From an uncultured Kordiimonas sp. (GTDB lineage Bacteria; Pseudomonadota; Alphaproteobacteria; Sphingomonadales; Kordiimonadaceae), in contig CANNEK010000001.1 of the NCBI GenBank assembly GCA_947503625.1, positions 62,001-126,000 of the forward strand: a DNA stretch of 64,000 nt, read 5' to 3'. Below the pieces are notes generated by a model that was given only the letters and a program-made list of their open reading frames with translations, made no database searches and was not told where the DNA came from. Positions 36,473-44,996 of the stretch are shown in pieces. The first letter of the stretch is position 1. Every line of letters begins with the position of its first letter. The translations under genes and the position numbers were made by a program.

Positions 36473-38521
36473 TCATCTTGCGAGATCAGGCCCATAGACA
36501 GGCATACCGGTAAGTTTCCGCGCGGTAACCAATGCGCGTGCCGTGGTGGGGAAGTTGGCGACAAATGAGGATTCCTGAGCCTTTACCACGGCGCGCAACT
36601 CTTCCCGCGCCAGGGGCATGGTTTTGATTTGATCATCAAGTTTTACGGCTTGCAAGGCCAAATGGAGTCTGATCCATTTACCTTTGGTGGAAGCCCGAAC
36701 AACTTCGGTCTCTTCGTTAAAGCGAACCGTCAGTCTTTCATATCGGTCCATCGCCGACGCAGCATACCCATTCCCAAGATCAAGCTGTACTTTCAGTAAT
36801 TCGTACCGGTAACCATAGAAGCGATTTCGAACCTTGAAGTGGCTGAGAGATAGCGCAGTTGGTCCATCTACACACTCATTCGACAATATTTGCTGTGCCA
36901 AATTGGTTTTGCCTCGGTACATGTATACTTCGGCCAGAAGTGTTGTACTGACACAAGCTTGATATTGAAGATCTAGGCTGTCTGGTTCAAACGCAAGCAG
37001 CCTGCGATGCATGCTGATTGATTCGAGCAGGCCTGTCTCGGCATCGTCATATTTTTCTTTAGCTATTTCGGCTTCTGCACGCCATCTCAGACTACGGGCA
37101 TAATTACCAAGCGCTCTTTGGTCAGTCGGGTCATCATCTGAAATGCGCTTGTACATTTGGTTCGATATAAGCGCATTTTCGTAAGCCTGATCCGGCATGG
37201 ACAGATAGAGTTGCGCCCACTGCAAATGATAGTATCCACCTGCGAGATTATTGAGCCAGGGTTCGTTTTCTTCATAACGGGCGTAGTTTGCCCTGCGAAC
37301 TTCAAGGCCTTTTTGAAACTGCGCATAGGCTTCTTCGTGACGCCCAAGTTCCATCAGTGCCCAGCCATGGTGGATGTGCAGATTTCCAAGTCTGCTCCAG
37401 ACGTCGTAAGAGTGGTCCTGATACCGAAGGAGGGGCTTCCCATATTCAAGTCGTTCGCGCCACGCCTTTTCCGCGGCAAGGTATCTTCCGCTATATATGT
37501 GGCTTGCTCCAATCCAGAAAAGACTGCTGGTATGCCTGAAAATAGCTTCAGGTGAACTGGAGTCTGCTGCCATCAACGCACTGGTTGTTCGGTACGCATA
37601 ATCGAACAACTCATCAGCGCGTTCACCCATATCACGCGCCATGTACAGGCGACCGAGTTGCATATAAGCTTCTGCTTTGCGACTGAGCGCCATTGGCGAT
37701 AACAATTCATCGTCCTGATCTGAATAGTGATCAACGACCTTGCTTACGACTGCATCCATCACCTCAACGCGACCAAGTTTACGCAGCCGGGTGCCCGCAA
37801 GATCGTTTAACATGAAACTCAGCAGGTCTTCTGCCCTGCCTTGCTGCAACAGGGCGTCAATTTTTGCTCTTTGCGCTTCATTTTCCGCCTTGTACGCCCG
37901 AAGCATAAGACCGGTCGTGAGCAGCATAAAGGCGAATGATGTTACCGCAATAGCCATCATCCGATGGTATTTTCGCCGGACATCTCTCTGCAGCAATTCA
38001 TCAAGGTCCACCTGCAGCAGACCGGCAATAACTTTCTGTAAAGCCTTGTGTTTTCCATCGCCCAATGGCCGCATGTCTGCCGCGAGAGGGATTTGACCCG
38101 ACATTAGATAGCGTTTTCTCAGTTCCGGTGGAATACAGCCGTTTTCATCCGCGAGTCCCACTGTTTCGAAATTCGGTTCCCCATCAACTATCAGGCACAG
38201 TATTTTCTGACTATCCCGGTGAGTTATAAACTGTTTAATTTCCTGATTAACACGACTGGACCTCGCAGAACTGGGTGAACAGACGACAATCAGATAATCT
38301 GATGCCTTGAGCGCCTCCAGCAGTTTGGCGTCAAGGTCGCCGGTTGCCGAGAGTTCTTCGCGGTCACGAAACATCTTTCCAAGAGAGGGCTGTCCCTTGG
38401 TGACACGTCGCCGCAGCAGGTGCGGAATCCTGTATGATTCCAGCTTCTTTAACACCCAGGCAGCCAGACGATCATCTTTATGGCTGTAGCTAATGAATGC
38501 CTTATATAAAAAGTCAGCCAC
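36473..38521 (-). CDS. TIR domain-transmembrane-TPR protein
   Basis: 682 residues. Residues 5-175 are a bacterial TIR domain: YKAFISYSHKDDRLAAWVL, FRDREELSATGDL and YLIVVCSPSSARSSRVNQEI, where Glu94 occupies the position of the catalytic NADase Glu of active TIRs. One membrane segment (about 188-207) follows, then a helical region of TPR-like repeats to the C-terminus (for example GWALMELGRHEEAYAQFQKG). Orientation is probably TIR inside and TPR outside, but not certain. A LytTR/LytS pair lies directly upstream and an FAD oxidoreductase downstream. Defence or signalling are both possible. Confidence 0.88.
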   Translation of the reverse strand: MADFLYKAFISYSHKDDRLAAWVLKKLESYRIPHLLRRRVTKGQPSLGKMFRDREELSATGDLDAKLLEALKASDYLIVVCSPSSARSSRVNQEIKQFITHRDSQKILCLIVDGEPNFETVGLADENGCIPPELRKRYLMSGQIPLAADMRPLGDGKHKALQKVIAGLLQVDLDELLQRDVRRKYHRMMAIAVTSFAFMLLTTGLMLRAYKAENEAQRAKIDALLQQGRAEDLLSFMLNDLAGTRLRKLGRVEVMDAVVSKVVDHYSDQDDELLSPMALSRKAEAYMQLGRLYMARDMGERADELFDYAYRTTSALMAADSSSPEAIFRHTSSLFWIGASHIYSGRYLAAEKAWRERLEYGKPLLRYQDHSYDVWSRLGNLHIHHGWALMELGRHEEAYAQFQKGLEVRRANYARYEENEPWLNNLAGGYYHLQWAQLYLSMPDQAYENALISNQMYKRISDDDPTDQRALGNYARSLRWRAEAEIAKEKYDDAETGLLESISMHRRLLAFEPDSLDLQYQACVSTTLLAEVYMYRGKTNLAQQILSNECVDGPTALSLSHFKVRNRFYGYRYELLKVQLDLGNGYAASAMDRYERLTVRFNEETEVVRASTKGKWIRLHLALQAVKLDDQIKTMPLAREELRAVVKAQESSFVANFPTTARALVTARKLTGMPVYGPDLAR

Positions 38522-38593
38522 CTCACACGCCCACTATGCAGCAAATTGTCCCATACAACCTGACGTAACCGTTATATCAATAGCACGCTGATT

Positions 38594-38613
38594 TTGTACA
38601 AGTTTTTGTACAA
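38594..38613. promoter_or_regulatory. tandem TTGTACAA palindromes upstream of the TIR gene
   Basis: Two copies of the 8-bp palindrome TTGTACAA (38594-38601 and 38606-38613), 12 bp start to start, in the 126-nt gap between the LytTR regulator stop and the TIR gene start (38521, minus). They lie 73-92 nt before the TIR start codon, where a regulator or promoter element is expected. Confidence 0.4.
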
Positions 38614-38647
38614 TTGTATCTTAAGTTACAGAAAGGGTTGAAGATCG

Positions 38648-39391
38648 CTATCGATCAAGCCAGCTACGAAAACCAGAGACCCTGTCTCGGCTGATCTTGA
38701 TTGGCGAAGGGTCTGCGGCCAATTTGACGAGATATCGACCTTCATCTACACGGATATCTTCAATGGCGTCAAACGCTACCAGGCGTTGCCTGTTTATTCT
38801 GAAAAACTTCGCAGAGTCCAGCTTGCTTTCAAGCTCATTGAGTGTGTTATCAATATAAAAGTCGCGGCCATCATACGTACGCAGGGCAATGTCTCGGCCA
38901 CGACTTTCAAACCATGCCGTTTCATTCACATTTATGCTGAAAAGCCGATTGCCAGCACGAATCAAAAACCGTTGTTTTGGCCCTGCGGCCATATCAATTT
39001 TTGTGACAGCTGATGTTGCCTGTTTGCCCGACAGTTGGAGTTTCAATGCATCATAGCGCTCGAAAGCGCGGTCAATGTCTTCACCTCGTACAGGTTTCAG
39101 CAAATATTCAATACCGTTCGCCTTAAATGCTTGAATGGCATAGTCGTCAAATGCGGTACAGAATATGATCGGACAGGGCGGCTCTACCGCCTCAAAAATA
39201 TCAAAGCATAATCCGTCAGATAGCTGTATATCCATGAAAATGAGGTCAAAATCCTCTTTCAGCAATCGATTGGCTGAGCGTTCAGCACTCGCCTCGATGG
39301 CCGAAACCTCGGCGCCATCGCGGTGCTCTTCAATAAGGTTTTTCAGCCGCGTGGCTGCAACCGGTTCATCTTCTACAATCAAAATTCTCAC
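38648..39391 (-). CDS. LytTR-type response regulator
   Basis: 247 residues. Receiver domain (1-120) with phospho-acceptor Asp54 in LIFMDIQLSDG, and acidic EDE at 7-9. The C-terminal LytTR DNA-binding domain (about 145-245) contains RFLIRAGNRLFSINVNE, FFRINRQRLVAFDAI and YLVKLAADPSPIKISRD. It overlaps its kinase gene by 4 nt. The target is unknown; the adjacent TIR gene downstream is the obvious candidate. Confidence 0.93.
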   Translation of the reverse strand: MRILIVEDEPVAATRLKNLIEEHRDGAEVSAIEASAERSANRLLKEDFDLIFMDIQLSDGLCFDIFEAVEPPCPIIFCTAFDDYAIQAFKANGIEYLLKPVRGEDIDRAFERYDALKLQLSGKQATSAVTKIDMAAGPKQRFLIRAGNRLFSINVNETAWFESRGRDIALRTYDGRDFYIDNTLNELESKLDSAKFFRINRQRLVAFDAIEDIRVDEGRYLVKLAADPSPIKISRDRVSGFRSWLDR

Positions 39392-40470
39392 GACGAGCCT
39401 AATATCAAGGGTGCACGAACAATGAATTTGCCGTCAGCCCGTTCCACATTCAGACCCTGATGTAAAACAAGTTGAAAACGCCGGTCCAGGTTTTTAAGTC
39501 CAGTACCCAGTGAATGACGGGTTCGCCGTGGTTGTAAGGTGTTTTCCACCACGAGCATTTTGTTCCTGTCCACACGGATATTGATGGTCAAAGGCTGTTC
39601 CGCTGAAATCACGTTATGTTTGAGCGCATTTTCAACGAGGGTGTAAAGGGCCATCGGTGGTATCTTTCCAGAAGCAGCATTGTCGTCAATCGTGATGGAA
39701 ACATGCAGGCCATTTGGAACCCTTGCCTGATGAACCTGCAAAAGTGCCCTGACAGCGTTCAGTTCATCTGACAAGGCGACACTGTCGCTATCCCTGTTTT
39801 GCAGCACGTAACGAAACACATCTGACAAGTCATCGACGAAACCGGATGCCCTGTCTGGCGCTTCCTGTATCATCTGTGAAAGCGTCGTAAAACTATTGAA
39901 CAGAAAGTGCGGACTAACCTGGTTTCGGAGAGCTTCAAATTCAGCAAGCAGGGCTTCCCTTGCAGCCGCTTCTTTCTCGTATCTCTCCGCCTGCCAGGCG
40001 CCCTGATAATGGAAAGTTTCAAGCAAACCGTTGATAAACAAAGGAAGCCCAATGGATAATACAGTCATATCAATCAGAAAGTCAGCAGATGTCGGAAACC
40101 CAAATAACAGCGTAAACCAGCCATAAGTTGCTGCCGTCACAGCGACAACGCCAAAGACCGCGCTCGCTACATATCTAAGTGCTGCCGTTTGCAATGGTGT
40201 AAAGCGGCTTGAGCCGAAACGGTCAGTCAGTCGCCCGACCAACTCTCCTCCCACCACCAGAATGGTAGCCACAAAGTACCCGAAAACCGCATCGAGCGTG
40301 AATATGGCAAACAGCCCAGTCCACGGAATGCGACCCGAGATAACATGAGCGGCTTTATAGTAAACAGTCATACCAATGACGACCAGCAGCCAAGCTGCGA
40401 TCAGCACTATCACGCGGGGCGTTACAAGTGATTTAATTTTGGTAGGTATGTCCAACGGTGTGGTCTCCAT
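39388..40470 (-). CDS. LytS-like membrane sensor histidine kinase
   Basis: 360 residues with about four membrane segments between residues 20 and 150 (for example IVLIAAWLLVVIGMTVYY). The His_kinase domain has phospho-acceptor His188 in RNQVSPHFLFNSFTTLSQMI, followed by the ATPase domain (ALYTLVENALKHN, GTGLKNLDRRF). No large extracytoplasmic sensor domain is present, so the signal is probably sensed in or near the membrane. Partner of the LytTR regulator; together they form a two-gene operon. Confidence 0.93.
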   Translation of the reverse strand: METTPLDIPTKIKSLVTPRVIVLIAAWLLVVIGMTVYYKAAHVISGRIPWTGLFAIFTLDAVFGYFVATILVVGGELVGRLTDRFGSSRFTPLQTAALRYVASAVFGVVAVTAATYGWFTLLFGFPTSADFLIDMTVLSIGLPLFINGLLETFHYQGAWQAERYEKEAAAREALLAEFEALRNQVSPHFLFNSFTTLSQMIQEAPDRASGFVDDLSDVFRYVLQNRDSDSVALSDELNAVRALLQVHQARVPNGLHVSITIDDNAASGKIPPMALYTLVENALKHNVISAEQPLTINIRVDRNKMLVVENTLQPRRTRHSLGTGLKNLDRRFQLVLHQGLNVERADGKFIVRAPLILGSS

Positions 40471-40689
40471 TCAGCCCTCAAGTCATCAAGCATAGGTGTC
40501 GGGGCCGGTGCATGCAAATGGACGAGGTACCAGTCGCACTTTCTGATTCATTGATTGGTTCCAGACGGATAGTAAAGGTTGAGCGTTAAACGGGTGTGAA
40601 AAAGGTATCAATTGCTCAATCCATGGGATGAGTTGTCCTGGAGCATTTTGGGTGGAAAAAATCGCGTCCAGAGATAGAGCCATGCCGGT

Positions 40690-40705
40690 TTAAGATAGTT
40701 TTAAC
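40690..40705 (+). promoter_or_regulatory. CtrA-like box TTAA-N7-TTAAC
   Basis: TTAAGATAGTTTTAAC matches the alphaproteobacterial CtrA full-site consensus TTAA-N7-TTAAC exactly. It lies 130 nt before the PAS/chemoreceptor operon start. A second perfect match precedes the other chemoreceptor gene at 47222-47237. Confidence 0.5.
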
Positions 40706-40712
40706 TTTTTTA

Positions 40713-40731
40713 CCCTAACTTAAAGTTGGGG
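40713..40731. promoter_or_regulatory. imperfect 19-bp palindrome
   Basis: CCCTAACTT-A-AAGTTGGGG: arms agree at 8 of 9 positions around a single central base. It is 7 nt after the CtrA-like box and about 105 nt before the PAS gene start; a second regulator site is possible. Confidence 0.3.
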
Positions 40732-40835
40732 CCGAGTTCCAAAGCTTGAAAGTCAATTGGGGAATTTTCTTTCAAAGCTGTAACATACTCGGTCTGGTTC
40801 ATATTATGCCCGGCCGACGTAAGGCAGGGGTAAAT

Positions 40836-41357
40836 ATGAATTTCCAGGGGCAAGAGGTCTATTTCGACCGAAACGACCTGATCGTCAGCAAGACTGACCT
40901 TGACGGTAAAATCACATACGCAAATCACACATTTCTTGAGGTATCCGATTATCGGGAAGATGAAGTGCTGGGAAAACAGCACAATGTCATTCGCAACAGT
41001 AATATGCCGAGAGCGGTATTTGACTTTCTGTGGTCCACAATCAAGGCAGGACAGGAAATATTCGCATATGTTGTGAATTCAACCAAACATGGTGGCCACT
41101 ATTGGGTTCAGGCGCATGTGACACCAAGTAGAGATGGCAACACCATTGTTGGGTATCATTCAACAAGGCGGGTTGCGAACCCAAACACGATCAAAAATAT
41201 TATAATGCCTCTCTATGCCCAGTTGTCTTCCATTGAGCAACGCAACTCCAGTAAAAAGGCTGGACTTCAGGAGTCCGTTACTGCGCTCAAGTCCATCCTG
41301 GCAGAGAAGAATGTCAGCTATGATGAATTTATTGCCGACTTGAAGAAGGATGACTGA
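40836..41357 (+). CDS. soluble Aer-like PAS-domain protein
   Basis: 173 residues from ATG 40836, which has AGGCAGGGG upstream. The PAS domain (about 10-115) closely resembles that of the aerotaxis receptor Aer: SKTDLDGKITYANHTFLEVS, HNVIRNSNMPRAVFDFLWST and HYWVQAHVTPSRDG. The tail is helical and has no membrane anchor or signalling hairpin. It ends one nucleotide before the next gene, a soluble chemoreceptor, so the pair may act as a split redox or oxygen sensor. FAD binding is inferred from family resemblance. Confidence 0.87.
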   Translation: MNFQGQEVYFDRNDLIVSKTDLDGKITYANHTFLEVSDYREDEVLGKQHNVIRNSNMPRAVFDFLWSTIKAGQEIFAYVVNSTKHGGHYWVQAHVTPSRDGNTIVGYHSTRRVANPNTIKNIIMPLYAQLSSIEQRNSSKKAGLQESVTALKSILAEKNVSYDEFIADLKKDD

Positions 41358-41358
41358 T

Positions 41359-42483
41359 ATGGATGATTTACACGGTTCTTTAATTTCGACCACGAACACT
41401 GTCCCGTCAGAAAAACTCACAGAAATTCTCTCGGTTGTTAGCGACGTATGCTTGGGTAACTTTGAGTCCAGAATACGAAATATCACAACCGAAGATGGTA
41501 TTGAGGCCGAATTGTGCCATCGTATCAATGAAATGATCGATCGTGCCGACGCCTATGTTCGTGAAAGCACCGCTTCGCTGGGTTTCATAGCCAAAAACCA
41601 ATACTTCAGAAGAATTTCCCCTCATGGTCTCCTCGGGGCATATGGTACCGCCGCAGGGGAAATTAACGCCGCTGCTGATGGTATCGAGCACAAAATGAAC
41701 CAGTTTCATTCAATCGTCACCTCAATTGCCGAAGCCGCTAGCGATCTTAATTCAAATGCCGAGGGGCTTAACCATTCGGTTGGGCAGGCAACGGAGAAAA
41801 CTACAGCGGTATCTGCATCTGCCGAACAAGCCGGCGCAAACGCGCAAACGGTTGCGTCAGCAGCTGAGGAACTCAATACCTCTATCCAGGAGATCAACCA
41901 TCAGGTGACAAGGTCGACTGACCTGGCTCAGGAAGCTGTTGAGGAAGCCCAAAAGACCAATGAAATGGTTCAGGGTCTCTCCGATGCATCCAGGCAGATT
42001 GAAACCGTGGTGGGCCTGATCAACGATATCGCGAGTCAAACCAACCTCCTGGCGTTAAATGCCACCATTGAAGCTGCTCGTGCTGGCGAAGCGGGCAGGG
42101 GGTTTTCGGTCGTGGCATCCGAGGTGAAAAGCCTCGCGGTTCAAACCTCCAGCGCAACCGATGACATCAAACGACAGGTAACAGAAATCCAAAATGCGAC
42201 AACAACAGCGGTCGGCTCCATCGCTGGCATTGGAAAAACCATCGGGTCGCTTAACGAATTTTCGTCTTCTATTGCCGCCGCGGTGGAAGAGCAAGGAGCA
42301 GCAACCCAGGAAATTGCAAGAAATGTAGAAGAGGTATCCGTTGGCGTGACAGAAGTTACCAACAACATCGTCGATGTGAATGGTAACGTCGAGCAGGTTA
42401 ACGGTGTCACTGGCAATCTACTCGCGCTCGCTGGTAGTCTGGCAGATCAGGCTCAGAAACTCGAAGAAGTTCTGAACAGCTAG
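41359..42483 (+). CDS. soluble methyl-accepting chemotaxis signalling protein
   Basis: 374 residues from ATG 41359; AAGGA at 41345-41349 is well spaced for this start, whereas the ATG at 41350 is too close to it. There are no membrane segments. Residues 1-110 are a helical region of unknown type (a HAMP-like segment is possible, VVSDVCLGNFESRI); the rest is the coiled-coil signalling domain, with the conserved tip [20 protein letters not shown]. Translationally linked to the upstream PAS protein. Confidence 0.92.
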   Translation: MDDLHGSLISTTNTVPSEKLTEILSVVSDVCLGNFESRIRNITTEDGIEAELCHRINEMIDRADAYVRESTASLGFIAKNQYFRRISPHGLLGAYGTAAGEINAAADGIEHKMNQFHSIVTSIAEAASDLNSNAEGLNHSVGQATEKTTAVSASAEQAGANAQTVASAAEELNTSIQEINHQVTRSTDLAQEAVEEAQKTNEMVQGLSDASRQIETVVGLINDIASQTNLLALNATIEAARAGEAGRGFSVVASEVKSLAVQTSSATDDIKRQVTEIQNATTTAVGSIAGIGKTIGSLNEFSSSIAAAVEEQGAATQEIARNVEEVSVGVTEVTNNIVDVNGNVEQVNGVTGNLLALAGSLADQAQKLEEVLNS

Positions 42484-42490
42484 GGATAGC

Positions 42491-42525
42491 GGGTGCCGAG
42501 GTAAAAAAACGTTGCGACGGCACCC
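42491..42525. terminator. possible weak terminator hairpin
   Basis: 8-bp arms GGGTGCCG (42491-42498) and CGGCACCC (42518-42525) with a 19-nt loop, 7 nt after the chemoreceptor stop. No T-tract follows, so termination may be inefficient or the hairpin may only protect the mRNA 3' end. Confidence 0.35.
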
Positions 42526-42709
42526 AATCATCCAAATTCCCTTTGCTCAATTAACCCGGGTTCTTCAGGTTTGTTAAAAAAGTAACCTTTGCCTGCTTTT
42601 GAACCACTTCCTACCGCATTGACGTGGTGGTTCGTCGCTTTTAGCGTTGGCTTTTTAAAAACCGCTTCTTACAGTCCAGCTTGCAACAGGGCATTTAGGG
42701 AGGGGTCTC

Positions 42710-44896
42710 ATGTACAGCATTCTGCTAAAGACAGTCAGTGTAACCGCACTTCTGGTCGTCATCGGATGTTCGGAACCGGATACAAATGACAAACCTGACA
42801 CGAACAATTCATTGGAAAATGGTGATTTGGAATCTGAGCAAACGAAACAACTCAATCCGTTACTTGTAGATTGGCAAGGGCCTTACGGAGGTGTTCCTGC
42901 GTTCGATGAGATGGATCTCGCCCATATTAAACCTGCACTCGAAACCGCTATGGCTGCAAACCTTGCAGAGATTGAAGCAGTTGCAGATAACCCGGCGCCG
43001 CCAACGTTTGAGAACACCATTCTGGAAATGGAGAAGGTTGGCGATGCGCTCAATCGCGTTTTTGTCTATTGGCGCATCTGGAGCGCTAACCGGTCTACGT
43101 CAGAGTTCAGAGCCATCCAGCGGGAAATGGCCCCGAAGCTCTCTGCCTTCAGCTCTAAGGTAACTCAAAATACAAAGCTATTTCAAAAAATTAAGTCCGT
43201 TTACGAAGGTGAAAACTTCAGCTCCTTGACCAGTCAACAGCAGCGATTGGTTTGGTTGGTGTATGATGGTTTTGCCAGTTTCGGCGCGACGCTGGATGGT
43301 GCAGCAAAAAAACGATACGCCGAGATAAACGAGGAACTGGCCGGTCTGCACACTCGTTTTGCCAACAACGTGCTGCATGATGAAGAAGAGTACGCAATCT
43401 ATTTCGACGAAGCCGAGGCAGGAGGGCTGCCTGACGACTTTCTTGCCGCAGCCAAAGCCGCAGCGGAAGCTAAGCCCGGACCTGGTGCTTTTGCTGTTCG
43501 CAATACTCGCTCTGCCATGGACCCGTTTCTGACCTATTCTGACAATCGGGAGCTAAGGTTCCATGTGTGGGATATGTACTACAGCCGTGGCGATCACGGC
43601 GATGAATACGATAACAACGCACTGATCGCTGAGATACTGAAGTTAAGAAACGAACGTGTGCAACTGCTGGGCTTTGACAATTATGCGCAGTGGCGACTTC
43701 AAAATCGAATGGCAAAAACACCGGAGCGCGCTATTGATTTAATGGAAGCCGTCTGGCCCGCAGCAACCGCACGCGCGCGGCAAGAGGTTGCAGATATGCA
43801 AGCCATCGCCGATGCCGAGGGCGCAGAGATCACGATTGAGCCATGGGATTACCGCTACTATGCCGAAAAAGTACGCAAGGCAAAGTATGATTTGGATTCA
43901 GATGAGGTAAAACAGTATCTTGAACTAACCAAACTGCGCGACGCGATGTTTTATGTTGCTGGTGAACTGTTTAATTTCAATTTTACACCGGTACCCGTTG
44001 GCACAGTGCCGGTTTTTCATGATGACGTAAATGTCTGGGAAGTGACAGACAAGCGCTCTGGCAATCAGATAGGCCTGTGGTATCTTGATCCCTTCGCCCG
44101 CGCTGGAAAAAGGTCTGGTGCGTGGGCATCAAGCTACCGCGTTCACGAAACATTCGATGGTCAGAAAACAGTTTTATCGTCGAATAATTCAAATTTTGTG
44201 AAACCAGCGACGGGTGAACCGGTTTTGATTTCCTGGTCGGATGCAGAGACTTTCTTTCATGAATTCGGTCATGCACTTCATGCTCTATCATCTACTGTCA
44301 CCTATCCTACATTGAACAGCGGTGTGAGGGACTATACCGAGTTCCAATCGCAGCTTCTGGAACGCTGGCTTTATACGGATGCAGTGATCAATAATTTCCT
44401 GCTGCATCATGAAAACGGGCAACCAATGCCCGCAGACCTTATTGCCAAAATCAAGGCAGCGGCAACCTTTAACCAGGGTTTCGCAACGACGGAGTATCTG
44501 GCGTCAGCACTCATGGATATGCGATTTCATACCGCGGATCCCGATGGAATAGACCCGGACGCCTTTGAGCGAGAAACTCTGGCAGAACTTGGTATGCCAA
44601 AAGAGATTGTAATGCGTCACCGAAGTCCGCATTTTAGCCACATCTTCTCTGGCGAAGGGTATTCTGCAGGTTATTACGGGTATATGTGGGCAGATGTTCT
44701 GACGTCTGATGCCGCAGAGGCCTTTGCAAATGCTCCTGGCGGATTTTACGACGAGGAGCTAGCCAGAAAACTTGTGGACAATCTGTTCGCTATCAGAAAT
44801 GCAATGGATCCTGCAGATGCTTTCCGCGCCTTCAGAGGTAGAGATGCCAACATTGATGCGCTTCTAAGAGACCGGGGTTTTCTCGTTGAAGACTAG
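42710..44896 (+). CDS. M3-family metallopeptidase lipoprotein (Dcp-like)
   Basis: 728 residues. The N-terminus is a lipoprotein signal (LLVVIGCSEPD), so the mature protein is probably anchored in the envelope. The zinc motif HEFGH (517-521) lies within FFHEFGHALHAL, with the third ligand Glu in DYTEFQSQLLERW. Overall layout fits peptidyl-dipeptidase Dcp / oligopeptidase A relatives, which cleave dipeptides or oligopeptides. A strong terminator follows. Confidence 0.93.
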   Translation: MYSILLKTVSVTALLVVIGCSEPDTNDKPDTNNSLENGDLESEQTKQLNPLLVDWQGPYGGVPAFDEMDLAHIKPALETAMAANLAEIEAVADNPAPPTFENTILEMEKVGDALNRVFVYWRIWSANRSTSEFRAIQREMAPKLSAFSSKVTQNTKLFQKIKSVYEGENFSSLTSQQQRLVWLVYDGFASFGATLDGAAKKRYAEINEELAGLHTRFANNVLHDEEEYAIYFDEAEAGGLPDDFLAAAKAAAEAKPGPGAFAVRNTRSAMDPFLTYSDNRELRFHVWDMYYSRGDHGDEYDNNALIAEILKLRNERVQLLGFDNYAQWRLQNRMAKTPERAIDLMEAVWPAATARARQEVADMQAIADAEGAEITIEPWDYRYYAEKVRKAKYDLDSDEVKQYLELTKLRDAMFYVAGELFNFNFTPVPVGTVPVFHDDVNVWEVTDKRSGNQIGLWYLDPFARAGKRSGAWASSYRVHETFDGQKTVLSSNNSNFVKPATGEPVLISWSDAETFFHEFGHALHALSSTVTYPTLNSGVRDYTEFQSQLLERWLYTDAVINNFLLHHENGQPMPADLIAKIKAAATFNQGFATTEYLASALMDMRFHTADPDGIDPDAFERETLAELGMPKEIVMRHRSPHFSHIFSGEGYSAGYYGYMWADVLTSDAAEAFANAPGGFYDEELARKLVDNLFAIRNAMDPADAFRAFRGRDANIDALLRDRGFLVED

Positions 44897-44918
44897 CGCA
44901 CGGCCATACATCTAACAG

Positions 44919-44954
44919 AAAAGGCGCGACGTTTGATGACGGCGCGCCTTTTTT
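44919..44954 (+). terminator. strong rho-independent terminator
   Basis: 10-bp arms AAAAGGCGCG (44919-44928) and CGCGCCTTTT (44943-44952), 14-nt loop, with six Ts running from 44949. It ends the M3 peptidase transcript. The A-rich left arm gives a T-run on the other strand too, so it may also serve the convergent chemoreceptor gene ending at 44997. Confidence 0.88.
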
Positions 44955-44996
44955 GCATTTGGTTTTCTTAATGACCACGCAAATTGTGTGGTTCAA

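Larger units (their letters stand above)
40471..40835. other. divergent intergenic region, kinase / Aer-like genes
   Basis: 365 nt with no supported gene. The minus-strand ORF here (40486-40683) has no recognisable product. The right part holds a CtrA-like box (40690-40705) and an imperfect palindrome (40713-40731) facing the PAS-chemoreceptor pair. Confidence 0.6.

Noticed and set aside
40486-40683. Minus-strand 65-codon frame upstream of the LytS-like kinase
   Set aside because: No ribosome binding site, no recognisable motif, and it lies in a divergent regulatory region.
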